Shown in pieces: positions 1 to 7,946 of a stretch of DNA of 64,000 bases. The notes under the pieces were generated by a model. The model saw only the letters and a program-made list of their open reading frames with translations, was not told where the DNA came from and did no database searches. How positions within the stretch are numbered: position 1 is the first letter of the stretch; each line of letters begins with the position of its first letter. Both the position numbers and the translations under genes were made by a program. Source of the stretch: Njordibacter sp028825405 (GTDB lineage: Bacteria; Pseudomonadota; Gammaproteobacteria; Pseudomonadales; Balneatricaceae); contig NZ_CP159829.1 of assembly GCF_047730065.1 (NCBI RefSeq), positions 2,480,001 through 2,544,000 on the forward strand, written 5' to 3'.

Positions 1-95
1 TTTAAAATTACTTTGATTGCATCGCGCTTAGCGGCAAACTTAGCAACAGTTTTTGCACGCTTGTCTTCACGCGCCTTCATGGAAGATTTAGCCAT
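1..95 (-). CDS. rpsN: 30S ribosomal protein S14 (partial, runs off left edge)
   Basis: Only the first about 31 codons are present. The start ATG is at 95-93, nine bases after the rplE stop, and the N-terminus reads MAKSSMKAREDKRAK, the typical S14 beginning. S14 binds 16S rRNA in the head of the small subunit. The position directly after rplE matches the universal spc order. No N-terminal CxxC zinc motif appears in the visible part, which suggests the zinc-free form, although the rest of the gene is outside the window. Confidence 0.9.
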   Translation of the reverse strand, partial: MAKSSMKAREDKRAKTVAKFAAKRDAIKVIL

Positions 96-104
96 GTTAT
101 CGCC

Positions 105-644
105 CTACTTTTTGAACGGGAAGTTAAGGGCTGTTAATAGCGCCAAACCTTCGTCGTTGTTACGTGCTGTGGTAGTGATAGTAATATCCATACCCCGTAG
201 CTTATCCACTTTATCGTATTCGATTTCAGGGAAAATGATCTGCTCGCGCACACCCATGCTGTAGTTACCGCGTCCATCGAACGACTTAGGATTTAAGCCT
301 CGGAAGTCACGGATACGTGGGATAGAAATATCTACCAAACGGTCGAAAAATTCCCACATTTGCTGGCCGCGTAAAGTAACTTTACATCCGACTGGCCAAC
401 CTTCACGCACTTTAAAGCCTGCAATAGACTTACGCGCTAAGGTGACAACAACTTTTTGACCGGCGATAGCTTGTAAGTCAGCTACTGCGTTTTCGATCAT
501 CTTCTTATCGCCAATGCCTTCACCAACACCCATGTTCAGGGTAATTTTGGTGATCTTTGGAACTTCGTTAACGTTAGCTAGCTTCAACTCTGTATGGAGT
601 TTGGCTGCCACTTCGTTTTTGTATAATGCTTTTAGTCTTGACAT
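105..644 (-). CDS. rplE: 50S ribosomal protein L5
   Basis: The 179-residue product is the usual length for bacterial L5, a 5S rRNA-binding protein of the central protuberance. It starts MSRLKALYKNEV and contains the conserved VTLRGQQMWEFFDRL and GRGNYSMGVREQIIFPEI stretches. It sits between rplX and rpsN in the spc cluster with short gaps and is certainly co-transcribed with them. Nothing unusual is visible. Confidence 0.98.
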   Translation of the reverse strand: MSRLKALYKNEVAAKLHTELKLANVNEVPKITKITLNMGVGEGIGDKKMIENAVADLQAIAGQKVVVTLARKSIAGFKVREGWPVGCKVTLRGQQMWEFFDRLVDISIPRIRDFRGLNPKSFDGRGNYSMGVREQIIFPEIEYDKVDKLRGMDITITTTARNNDEGLALLTALNFPFKK

Positions 645-657
645 AGTCCGAATCCCC

Positions 658-972
658 TTATGCGCCGATCACTTCGCCGCTGGACTTGTAGATACGTACC
701 TTACTGCCGTCTTCAAGAATCTTGAAGCCAACACGGTCGCCCTTGCCAGTCGCGGAGTTGAAAATAGCAACATTAGAAGCCGCAATCGGTGCTTCCATAT
801 CAATGATGCCGCCAGGTTGGTTCGTTGTTGGGTTTGGCTTTTGGTTTTTCTTAACCATATTAATGCCAGACACAATAAAGCGACCATCAAGAACTTTTGC
901 GACGGTGCCGCGCTTGCCCTTGTCTCTGCCTGCGATGACGATTATCTCGTCATCGCGCTTAATTTTAAGCAT
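658..972 (-). CDS. rplX: 50S ribosomal protein L24
   Basis: The 104-residue product starts MLKIKRDDEIIVIAGRDKGKRG, the KOW motif that binds the 5' end of 23S rRNA and initiates large-subunit assembly. Length and order (rplN-rplX-rplE) match the family. A ribosome-binding sequence (AGGAT) lies just upstream of the ATG at 972. The gap to rplE is 13 bp, so the two are translationally close. Confidence 0.98.
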   Translation of the reverse strand: MLKIKRDDEIIVIAGRDKGKRGTVAKVLDGRFIVSGINMVKKNQKPNPTTNQPGGIIDMEAPIAASNVAIFNSATGKGDRVGFKILEDGSKVRIYKSSGEVIGA

Positions 973-1066
973 GTCTTTATCCTTTCCTACAACCTTCTCA
1001 CACTAGCAAAAGTGCAACCGCACTCTCACTCCCCTTTAATAAGGGAATAAGCCTCCTTGCGGAGTT

Positions 1067-1435
1067 TTATAGTACTTCAGGTGCCAGGGAAATAATTTTC
1101 ATAAATTTCTCGGTACGCAACTCACGAGTTACTGGGCCGAAGATACGAGTACCAATTGGGGCGTCTGATGCGTTCAATAACACAGCAGAATTGACGTCAA
1201 AACGGATGATAGAGCCATCCGGACGACGCACACCTTTACGGGTCCGTACTACTACAGCTTTAAGCACTTGGCCTTTCTTCACCTTACCGCGAGGAATTGC
1301 TTCCTTAACAGTAATTTTGATGACATCGCCGATGCCTGCGTAACGACGGTGAGAACCGCCGAGTACCTTAATGCACTGTACTCGCTTGGCGCCGCTATTA
1401 TCAGCAACGTCTAGCATTGATTCAGTCTGAATCAT
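1067..1435 (-). CDS. rplN: 50S ribosomal protein L14
   Basis: The 122-residue product starts MIQTESMLDVADNSGAK and has the L14 signature around GDVIKITVKEAIPRGKVKKGQ. L14 sits at the subunit interface and contacts L19 and 16S rRNA. It is the first gene of the spc part of the cluster and is separated from rpsQ by about 100 bp that hold an inverted repeat. A promoter could lie in that gap, but none is clear. Confidence 0.98.
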   Translation of the reverse strand: MIQTESMLDVADNSGAKRVQCIKVLGGSHRRYAGIGDVIKITVKEAIPRGKVKKGQVLKAVVVRTRKGVRRPDGSIIRFDVNSAVLLNASDAPIGTRIFGPVTRELRTEKFMKIISLAPEVL

Positions 1436-1457
1436 GATTTACTCCAAACAATTAGGG

Positions 1458-1511
1458 CCAATTTCACGCCCAACAACTAGAATTTCTTCTAATTTAGGTA
1501 CCTGAAATTGG
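1458..1511 (-). promoter_or_regulatory. inverted repeat in the rpsQ-rplN gap (candidate leader structure)
   Basis: Arms CCAATTTCA (1458-1466) and TGAAATTGG (1503-1511) are perfect 9-bp complements around a 36-nt loop, and the loop itself can fold (TAGAA with TTCTA). It is placed exactly at the junction of the S10 and spc gene groups, upstream of the rplN ribosome-binding site. There is no T-run after it, so a simple terminator is unlikely. A regulatory RNA fold is an inference. Confidence 0.35.
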
Positions 1512-1537
1512 AGTTCCCTAGAAGCGAGGCGGGTATT

Positions 1538-1801
1538 CTACACCTTTGCGACGCTTTCTTCAATTTTTACCAGAGACCAAGACTTAGTCTTTGAAATCGG
1601 ACGTGTTTCACCAATAGTGACTAAATCACCAGTGTTACACTCATTATTCTCATCATGTGCATGAAGCTTAGAAGAACGCTTCACATACTTGTGATAAATC
1701 GGGTGCTTAACACGACGCTCAATCAGTACCGTGATGGATTTCTCCATCTTGTCACTGATAACCCGGCCAGTGGCCAGACGAGATTGTTCAGTTGCCGTCA
1801 T
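1538..1801 (-). CDS. rpsQ: 30S ribosomal protein S17
   Basis: The 87-residue product has the S17 OB-fold signature GRVISDKMEKSITVLIERRVKHPIYHKYVKRS. It is a primary 16S rRNA-binding protein needed early in 30S assembly. It follows rpmC by one base, so translation is probably coupled. It is the last gene of the S10 group. Confidence 0.98.
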   Translation of the reverse strand: MTATEQSRLATGRVISDKMEKSITVLIERRVKHPIYHKYVKRSSKLHAHDENNECNTGDLVTIGETRPISKTKSWSLVKIEESVAKV

Positions 1802-1802
1802 A

Positions 1803-1994
1803 TTAATTACCTGCCTTTTCGTTAAGAATAGTCTTTACGCGGGCGATATCGCGACGCGCCTGTCCCAATAAATGAGACTGACCTAACTGACCTGATGACT
1901 TTTGCATGCGCAAGTTAAACTGTTCCTTTAATAGGTCCAGTAAAGACACTTGCAATTCATCAACAGATTTTTCACGCATTTCAACAGCATTCAT
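1803..1994 (-). CDS. rpmC: 50S ribosomal protein L29
   Basis: The 63-residue helical product begins MNAVEMREKSVDELQ, matching L29, which sits at the peptide exit tunnel rim and helps dock trigger factor and SRP. Its start overlaps the rplP stop by one base and its stop is one base from rpsQ, the tight packing expected in the S10 operon. Confidence 0.97.
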   Translation of the reverse strand: MNAVEMREKSVDELQVSLLDLLKEQFNLRMQKSSGQLGQSHLLGQARRDIARVKTILNEKAGN

Positions 1995-2407
1995 TACATC
2001 ACCGTCCGTTTAACAAAAGTGGTGGCGAGTGGCAACTTAGCAGCAGCAAGCGTAAACGCTTCATTGGCTAGTTGCTCTGAAACACCTTCCATTTCAAACA
2101 AGACTTTACCAGGCTGAATTTGGGCAACCCAATATTCAACGTTACCCTTACCTTTACCTTGACGAACTTCAAGGGGCTTTTGAGTAATTGGCTTGTCTGG
2201 GAAAACCCGGATCCAAATTTTACCACCACGCTTGATATGACGCGTCATAGTACGACGAGCCGCCTCAATTTGACGGGCAGTAATACGGCCACGGCCAGTA
2301 GCCTTAAGACCAAATTCACCAAAGCTTACTTTACTTCCGCGAAGTGCAAGACCACGGTTACGGCCTTTATGCATTTTGCGGAATTTTGTGCGTTTAGGTT
2401 GCAACAT
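1994..2407 (-). CDS. rplP: 50S ribosomal protein L16
   Basis: The 137-residue product begins MLQPKRTKFRKMHKGRNRGL, the canonical L16 start, and has the conserved RRGGKIWIRVFPDKPIT-like segment. L16 lies near the A-site tRNA elbow and is added late in 50S assembly. It keeps the usual place between rpsC and rpmC. Confidence 0.98.
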   Translation of the reverse strand: MLQPKRTKFRKMHKGRNRGLALRGSKVSFGEFGLKATGRGRITARQIEAARRTMTRHIKRGGKIWIRVFPDKPITQKPLEVRQGKGKGNVEYWVAQIQPGKVLFEMEGVSEQLANEAFTLAAAKLPLATTFVKRTVM

Positions 2408-2418
2408 TACAGTATCCC

Positions 2419-3099
2419 CTATTTAGCTTTTTTCTGAGCGTTGCTCTTAGCAGCACGGACTTCGTCCAAACCACCCAGAATTTCGCCTTTAAAAATCCAC
2501 ACTTTAACGCCGATGATGCCATACGTAGTATTGGCTTCATAGGGAGCGTAGTCGATGTCTGCACGGAATGTGTGCAATGGAACGCGACCTTCACGATACC
2601 ACTCAGAACGTGCAATTTCTGCACCACCGAGACGACCACCTAGTTGAATCTTGATGCCTTCAGCACCTAGACGCATGGCGTTTTGCACAGCCCGCTTCAT
2701 GGCGCGACGGAACATAACCCGACGCTCCAATTGACCAGCTACACTTTGTGCAACGAGTTTCGCATCCAATTCTGGCTTCCGAATTTCTTCAATGTTGATG
2801 TGCACAGGCACGCCCATCATTTTAGAACATTCATTACGTAGCTTTTCTACGTCTTCGCCTTTCTTACCGATAACGATACCAGGGCGAGCCGTGTGAATTG
2901 TAATACGTGCATTTTTAGCAGGACGCTCAATTTCGATGCGACTCACTGAAGCACGTTCAAGACGCTGCTCCAAAAAGGCACGAACTTTTAAGTCCTGCAA
3001 CAGGTTAGTCGCGTAAGCAGAGCGGTTCGCATACCAAGTTGAGGTATGGTCCTTCACAATACCAAGACGAATACCCGTAGGATGAATTTTCTGTCCCAT
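2419..3099 (-). CDS. rpsC: 30S ribosomal protein S3
   Basis: The 226-residue product starts MGQKIHPTGIRLGI and carries the KH domain GKKGEDVEKLR in the GxxG form, followed by the conserved C-terminal domain GAEIARSEWYREGRVPLHT. S3 lines the mRNA entry channel with S4 and S5. It is 11 bp upstream of rplP and 8 bp downstream of rplV. Confidence 0.98.
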   Translation of the reverse strand: MGQKIHPTGIRLGIVKDHTSTWYANRSAYATNLLQDLKVRAFLEQRLERASVSRIEIERPAKNARITIHTARPGIVIGKKGEDVEKLRNECSKMMGVPVHINIEEIRKPELDAKLVAQSVAGQLERRVMFRRAMKRAVQNAMRLGAEGIKIQLGGRLGGAEIARSEWYREGRVPLHTFRADIDYAPYEANTTYGIIGVKVWIFKGEILGGLDEVRAAKSNAQKKAK

Positions 3100-3107
3100 G
3101 GTAGCTC

Positions 3108-3440
3108 CTATTTCTCAGCGACTTTTAAAGTGATATGGCATGAACGCTTCAAGATTCGGTCGGCACGGCCTTTGGCACGTGGACTGATGCGTTTCATAGT
3201 CATACCTTCGTCAACGAACGCGGTAGATACCGTTAATTCGTCAACGTCTAGACCGTTGTTATGTTCTGCATTAGCAATCGCTGAATCTAACACTTTCTTG
3301 ACTAACTCAGCAGCTTTTTTAGGACTGTAAGCTAGAATAGTAAGTGCTTCATCAACGCGCTTTCCGCGAATTTGATCGACAACCAAACGCGCTTTTTGAG
3401 CAGATATTCTGGCACCCATATGTTTTGCGGTGACTTCCAT
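3108..3440 (-). CDS. rplV: 50S ribosomal protein L22
   Basis: The start chosen is the ATG at 3440, six bases after a GGAG ribosome-binding sequence, giving MEVTAKHMGARISAQK and 110 residues, the E. coli length. An upstream in-frame ATG at 3452 overlaps the rpsS stop but lacks a ribosome-binding site. L22 lines the exit tunnel. The macrolide-relevant hairpin loop region near residues 80-100 (MKRISPRAKGRADRI) is present and looks ordinary. Confidence 0.96.
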   Translation of the reverse strand: MEVTAKHMGARISAQKARLVVDQIRGKRVDEALTILAYSPKKAAELVKKVLDSAIANAEHNNGLDVDELTVSTAFVDEGMTMKRISPRAKGRADRILKRSCHITLKVAEK

Positions 3441-3451
3441 CATATTCTCCA

Positions 3452-3727
3452 TTAACGCTTGGCTTTCTTGTCTGCTGCATGGCCCTTATAGGTCCTTGTC
3501 GCAGAAAATTCGCCGAGTTTATGCCCTACCATGTCTTCAGTTACGAAAACAGGTACGTGTTGGCGTCCGTTATGGACTGCAATCGTCAACCCTACAAAGT
3601 TAGGGAAGATCGTCGAGCGACGCGACCAAGTTTTAATTGGTCGACGTTCATTCGCTTCAACTGCAGTCTCAACCTTTTTCAACAAATGAAGGTCGATGAA
3701 GGGACCTTTCTTAAGTGAACGTGGCAC
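3452..3727 (-). CDS. rpsS: 30S ribosomal protein S19
   Basis: The 91-residue product starts MPRSLKKGPFIDLHL and has the S19 signature VHNGRQHVPVFVTEDMVGHKLGEF. S19 forms a complex with S13 in the 30S head. Its stop lies just at the upstream edge of the rplV translation start region. Confidence 0.98.
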   Translation of the reverse strand: MPRSLKKGPFIDLHLLKKVETAVEANERRPIKTWSRRSTIFPNFVGLTIAVHNGRQHVPVFVTEDMVGHKLGEFSATRTYKGHAADKKAKR

Positions 3728-3747
3728 AGCCGTATCCTCTATTTAAG

Positions 3748-4575
3748 TTATTTAGCGTTTCGACGACGAACAATAAGTTTGTCAGTGCGCTTGTTGCTAC
3801 GAGTTTTGTAACCCTTAGTTGGAGTACCCCATGGTGACACGGGATGACGACCACCAGAAGTACGACCTTCACCACCACCATGTGGGTGATCAACTGGGTT
3901 CATTGCCACACCGCGAACGGTAGGACGAACACCACGCCAGCGGGAGGCGCCAGCCTTACCCAATGACCGAAGGCTATGCTCGGAGTTGCTTACTTCGCCT
4001 AGAGTGGCTTTACACTCAATACGAATTTTACGCATTTCGCCGGAACGTAGACGTAATGTGGCGTAATCACCGTCACGCGCTACCAGTTGCACAGAGGCAC
4101 CAGCAGAACGAGCAATTTGCGCACCCTTACCTACTTTCATTTCAACGCAGTGCACTACGCTACCCATAGGGATATTGCGTAGAGGCATGGTGTTACCACT
4201 CTTAATTGGCGCATCAGCACCAGAGATGATTTGATCACCAGCCTTCATGCCTTTTGAGGCAATGATGTAACGACGTTCGCCGTCTGCATAAAGCACAAGT
4301 GCAATATTAGCAGTGCGGTTTGGATCGTATTCAATACGCTCTACAGTGGCTGGAATGCCATCTTTATTGCGCTTGAAGTCGACCATACGATAATGCTGCT
4401 TATGACCACCACCAATATGACGGGTAGTGATACGGCCGTTATTATTACGACCGCCAGACTTTGACTTCTTCTCTAACAAAGGAGCGTATGGCTTACCTTT
4501 GTGTAGATCAACGTGTACGACTTTAATGACGTGACGACGACCCGGAGAAGTAGGTTTACACTTAACTACAGACAT
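3748..4575 (-). CDS. rplB: 50S ribosomal protein L2
   Basis: The start at 4575 gives MSVVKCKPTSPGRRH and 275 residues, the family length; a longer frame from 4614 would overlap rplW and lacks support. L2 is needed for subunit association and peptidyl transfer. The conserved C-terminal motif GVAMNPVDHPHGGGEGR, which includes the functionally important histidine, is intact. Confidence 0.98.
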   Translation of the reverse strand: MSVVKCKPTSPGRRHVIKVVHVDLHKGKPYAPLLEKKSKSGGRNNNGRITTRHIGGGHKQHYRMVDFKRNKDGIPATVERIEYDPNRTANIALVLYADGERRYIIASKGMKAGDQIISGADAPIKSGNTMPLRNIPMGSVVHCVEMKVGKGAQIARSAGASVQLVARDGDYATLRLRSGEMRKIRIECKATLGEVSNSEHSLRSLGKAGASRWRGVRPTVRGVAMNPVDHPHGGGEGRTSGGRHPVSPWGTPTKGYKTRSNKRTDKLIVRRRNAK

Positions 4576-4585
4576 GTGCTTCTCC

Positions 4586-4882
4586 TTACGCCTCAGCGAT
4601 GAAATCGATGTCATGGCCTTCCGCTAAGCGTACATACGCCTTACGGATGTTGTCCTTGTGACCAATGCCATAACGGGTGCGTTTAGCTTTACCCTTAGCA
4701 TTAAGCACGCGCACAGACGCCACCTTAACTTCGAACAACTGCTCAACAGCCTTTTTAATCTCTGGCTTAGTCGCATCCGCGGCAACGCGGAAAACAACCT
4801 GACCACCGTCGTCAGCGACGATTGTGGCTTTCTCAGAAATATGTGGGCCTAGCAGCACTTGATAAATACGCTCTTGGTTCAT
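4586..4882 (-). CDS. rplW: 50S ribosomal protein L23
   Basis: The 98-residue product starts MNQERIYQVLLGPHISEKAT, the L23 signature. L23 is the main docking site for trigger factor and SRP at the tunnel exit. Its start overlaps the rplD stop by four bases, indicating translational coupling. Confidence 0.98.
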   Translation of the reverse strand: MNQERIYQVLLGPHISEKATIVADDGGQVVFRVAADATKPEIKKAVEQLFEVKVASVRVLNAKGKAKRTRYGIGHKDNIRKAYVRLAEGHDIDFIAEA

Positions 4883-5481
4883 CCTAGCAACTCCTCGATC
4901 TTCTTCAGAGCAGCAACGGTCACAATAACCTTCTCGCTTCCTACCAAGCTAACAGGGTTAATGCCATCGGCATCAACAACGTCGATCTTAGGAATGTTAC
5001 GAGCGGCCAAGTAGAGGCCCGTTTCTACGACTTCAGTCACAATTAATGCGTCGGTAGCACCAAACTCAGCAAGCTTAACAAGCATTGCCTTGGTTTTAGC
5101 TTCAGCCAGCTCAAAGGTCTCAACTACGATCAAGCGCTCTTGACGCACCAGTTCGGCTAAGATGCACTGCATCGCCGCACGGTACATCTTACGATTAACC
5201 TTTTGTGAGTGATCTTGAGGACGAGCTGCAAATGTACGACCACCGCCAACCCAAATTGGGCTACGAATAGTACCAGCACGTGCACGACCTGTGCCCTTCT
5301 GATTCCAGGGCTTACGACCGCCACCGCTCACTTCTGAACGGGTCTTTTGCTTGCGAGTGCCTTGACGGCCGCCAGCTAGATATGCGGTAACTACTTGATG
5401 AACAAGCGCTTCATTGAAGTCACGACCAAAGGCTACTTCGGACACTTCAACTGAACCACCTGCGACAAGATTTAAATTCAT
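4879..5481 (-). CDS. rplD: 50S ribosomal protein L4
   Basis: The 200-residue product contains the L4 tunnel-loop region TRSEVSGGGRKPWNQKGTGRARAG. In E. coli L4 also represses the S10 operon by acting on the mRNA leader; whether that holds here is not shown. It overlaps rplW by four bases. Confidence 0.98.
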   Translation of the reverse strand: MNLNLVAGGSVEVSEVAFGRDFNEALVHQVVTAYLAGGRQGTRKQKTRSEVSGGGRKPWNQKGTGRARAGTIRSPIWVGGGRTFAARPQDHSQKVNRKMYRAAMQCILAELVRQERLIVVETFELAEAKTKAMLVKLAEFGATDALIVTEVVETGLYLAARNIPKIDVVDADGINPVSLVGSEKVIVTVAALKKIEELLG

Positions 5482-5497
5482 GATATTCTCCTAAGCC

Positions 5498-6136
5498 TTA
5501 CCGACGGATTTTGACGGTAGGTCTAACGATCACATCACCACCGGGTGCACCAGGAACAGCGCCTTTGATTAACAACAGATTGTTTTCTGTGTCAACGCGA
5601 ACGACTTCTAGTGATTGGGTAGTAACTTGTTCAGAGCCCATATGACCCGCCATTTTCTTGCCTTTCCAGACTCGACCGGGGGTTTGACACTGTCCAATAG
5701 AACCGATAGAACGGTGGGAGAGAGAGTTGCCGTGAGTTGCATCTTGCATGGTAAAATTCCACCGCTTGATACCACCCTGAAAGCCCTTACCTTTTGATTG
5801 GCCTGTAACGTCTACTTTCTGACCAACTTCAAAACGTTCGACAGATAGCTTATCGCCAACAGAGACTTCTTCGCCATCAACATTGCGCATTTCCCATAAA
5901 CCACGACCAGCAGCAGAATTTGCCTTAGCAAAATGGCCTGCAGCAGCCTTAGTAACGCGTGAAGCGCGACGTTCGCCAACAGTAATCTGAATGGCTGCAT
6001 AGCCGTCAGTATCTGCTGTCTTCACTTGCGTTACGCGGTTGGGATCAACCTCGATAACGGTGACTGGCACGGAATCACCTGCTTCGGTGAATACACGGGT
6101 CATGCCCGCCTTCCGTCCGACTAATCCAATAGTCAT
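5498..6136 (-). CDS. rplC: 50S ribosomal protein L3
   Basis: The 212-residue product starts MTIGLVGRKAGMTRVFTEAG and carries the L3 signature KGKGFQGGIKRWNF, plus the GNSLSHRSIGSIGQ tip that reaches towards the peptidyl-transferase centre. L3 is an early 50S assembly protein. It lies 136 bp downstream of rpsJ. Confidence 0.98.
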   Translation of the reverse strand: MTIGLVGRKAGMTRVFTEAGDSVPVTVIEVDPNRVTQVKTADTDGYAAIQITVGERRASRVTKAAAGHFAKANSAAGRGLWEMRNVDGEEVSVGDKLSVERFEVGQKVDVTGQSKGKGFQGGIKRWNFTMQDATHGNSLSHRSIGSIGQCQTPGRVWKGKKMAGHMGSEQVTTQSLEVVRVDTENNLLLIKGAVPGAPGGDVIVRPTVKIRR

Positions 6137-6272
6137 TGTATTACCTCAAATTGCCAGTTGTGCACGGGGCTGCTTACCCACTACGGCTGACGATACACGT
6201 CAATTGCACGAAAAATAAAAATAAATACATGTTTTAAGCGCTGTCGCACTGCCTTTCGGCACTAAAATTCGA

Positions 6273-6584
6273 TTAGCTCAAGCTGATCTGAACATCTACG
6301 CCCGCAGCAAGGTCTAGCTTCATCAATGCGTCTACAGTTTTTTCTGTAGGGTCAACGATGTCTAGCACACGCTTGTGGGTGCGGATTTCGTACTGATCAC
6401 GCGCGTCTTTGTTGACGTGCGGTGAAGTCAGAACTGTAAAACGTTCCTTGCGAGTAGGCAGTGGAATTGGACCACGAACCTGAGCGCCAGTACGCTTAGC
6501 AGTATCTACGATTTCCAACGTAGAAGAATCAATCAGACGATGATCAAAAGCCTTCAACCGAATACGGATTTTTTGGTTTTGCAT
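6273..6584 (-). CDS. rpsJ: 30S ribosomal protein S10
   Basis: The 103-residue product (MQNQKIRIRLKAFDHRLID) is S10, both a 30S head protein and NusE, the partner of NusB, NusG and SuhB in rRNA antitermination. It is the first gene of the S10 operon, behind a good promoter at 6679-6707. All the antitermination partners except NusA and NusB are encoded in this window. Confidence 0.98.
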   Translation of the reverse strand: MQNQKIRIRLKAFDHRLIDSSTLEIVDTAKRTGAQVRGPIPLPTRKERFTVLTSPHVNKDARDQYEIRTHKRVLDIVDPTEKTVDALMKLDLAAGVDVQISLS

Positions 6585-6678
6585 TATCGACTACAACCTT
6601 CTTTAAACGGGTTTAAATCTAGCCCATTTTCGCACCAAAAAGCATAAAGCCTTGTGGCCCAAATAAAATGGGTACGGG

Positions 6679-6707
6679 ATTGTACGGGATTAGCCAAACG
6701 ATTGCAA
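6679..6707 (-). promoter_or_regulatory. sigma70-type promoter of the S10 operon
   Basis: On the minus strand a TTGCAA -35 (6702-6707) and a TACAAT -10 (6679-6684) are 17 bp apart, about 95 bp upstream of the rpsJ start. The leader would be about 85-90 nt, shorter than the E. coli S10 leader. Confidence 0.7.
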
Positions 6708-6809
6708 CGAAACATAACGCAAAAATACACTGCACAACGAACCGTCCCCAATGGGATTAGCCTAGTGGAAAAGCGCCAGAGTCAACACAGATGTGAAATT
6801 AAACAGCGC

Positions 6810-7946
6810 TTAATTCCATGTAAGCACCACCTTGCCACTGGTGCCCGCCGCCATGGCCGCAAAGCCCTGCTCAAAGTCTTGCATGTTAAACCGGTGGGTG
6901 AGGATAGGTTCTATATTAAGGCCCGATTGCAACATAGCTGCGGCCTTGTACCAGGTCTCGTACATTTCGCGACCATAAATGCCTTTAATGGTAAGGCCTT
7001 TGAAGATCACCTGCCCCCAGTCAATGGCCACTTTGCCGCTTAAAATGCCCAGCATGGCGATTTTACCGCCATGGTTCATGTGCTTAAGCATCTGCTCAAA
7101 CGCCGATTCTACACCCGACATTTCTAAGCCCACGTCAAAGCCTTCTTGTATGTTGAGCTCGGCCATGACCTCAGCCATGTCTTCATGGGCCACATTAACG
7201 CTGCGGGTGGCGCCCATGGCCTCAGCCAACCGCAAGCGGTGAGGATTAATATCAGTCACCACCACTTGGCGGGCGCCCACATGACGAGCAATAGCTGCCG
7301 CCATTAAGCCAATGGGGCCTGCACCGGTAATAAGCACATCTTCACCCACTAGATCAAAGCTAAGGGCCGTATGCACGGCATTGCCTAAGGGATCGAAGAT
7401 GGCTGCATGCTGGTCATCAATGTTATCAGGCACTACAAACACATTATCAACTGGCAAGCTGAGGTACTGAGCAAAGGCTCCGGCTCGGTTAACCCCAACG
7501 CCCACCGTGTGAATGCACAGGTGGCGCCTGCCCGCCCTGCAGTTGCGACAATGACCACAGGTAATGTGGCCTTCGCCTGATACGCGTTGGCCAATATGGT
7601 AGGCCTTAACTTGACTACCCATGGCCACAATATGGCCCACAAACTCATGACCCACGGCCATGCCCACTGGAATGGTTGACTGCGCCCACTCATCCCAATT
7701 ATAAATATGCATGTCGGTGCCACAAATGGCAGTGTGGCTTATTTTGACCATCACATCATGATCACCCATGGTAGGTAAAGCGATGTCCATGAGCCATAAA
7801 CCAGGGCGAGCGTGTTGCTTTACCAAGGCGGGCATCGTCTCAGTGTCGGTGCCTGTAAGTGTGTTGGTGCCTGTAAGTGTGTTGGTGCCTGTAAGTGTGT
7901 TGGTGCCTGTAAGTGTGTTGGTGTCTGCAGGTGTGTGAGTTTTCAT
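6810..7946 (-). CDS. tdh: L-threonine 3-dehydrogenase with repeat-bearing N-terminal extension
   Basis: This is a zinc medium-chain dehydrogenase that oxidises L-threonine to 2-amino-3-ketobutyrate with NAD. The catalytic zinc ligands Cys75, His100 and Glu101 are present, as are the structural zinc cysteines 130, 133, 136 and 144 and a Rossmann GAGPIGL motif. From Met38 the protein is 341 residues, the E. coli length. The preceding 37 residues are a low-complexity stretch with TNTLTG repeats encoded by a minisatellite. The ATG at 7946 overlaps the kbl stop as ATGA, which supports this start. Met38 (7835) remains a possible start. The partner enzyme Kbl is immediately upstream. Confidence 0.93.
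   Translation of the reverse strand: MKTHTPADTNTLTGTNTLTGTNTLTGTNTLTGTDTETMPALVKQHARPGLWLMDIALPTMGDHDVMVKISHTAICGTDMHIYNWDEWAQSTIPVGMAVGHEFVGHIVAMGSQVKAYHIGQRVSGEGHITCGHCRNCRAGRRHLCIHTVGVGVNRAGAFAQYLSLPVDNVFVVPDNIDDQHAAIFDPLGNAVHTALSFDLVGEDVLITGAGPIGLMAAAIARHVGARQVVVTDINPHRLRLAEAMGATRSVNVAHEDMAEVMAELNIQEGFDVGLEMSGVESAFEQMLKHMNHGGKIAMLGILSGKVAIDWGQVIFKGLTIKGIYGREMYETWYKAAAMLQSGLNIEPILTHRFNMQDFEQGFAAMAAGTSGKVVLTWN
7848..7937 (-). repeat. 18-bp tandem minisatellite inside the 5' end of tdh
   Basis: Four perfect copies of an 18-bp unit (plus strand GGTGCCTGTAAGTGTGTT) run 7848-7919, followed by one degenerate copy to 7937. Each unit encodes six residues, so changes in copy number keep the tdh frame. 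Confidence 0.95.

Noticed and set aside
514..1050. 178-residue plus-strand frame over rplE/rplX
   Set aside because: It lies antisense to two certain ribosomal genes and its product has no family signature; open frames opposite highly expressed genes arise from codon bias.
6654..7043. 129-residue plus-strand frame covering the S10 promoter and the end of tdh
   Set aside because: It is antisense to conserved Tdh sequence and spans a good promoter; no ribosome-binding site.
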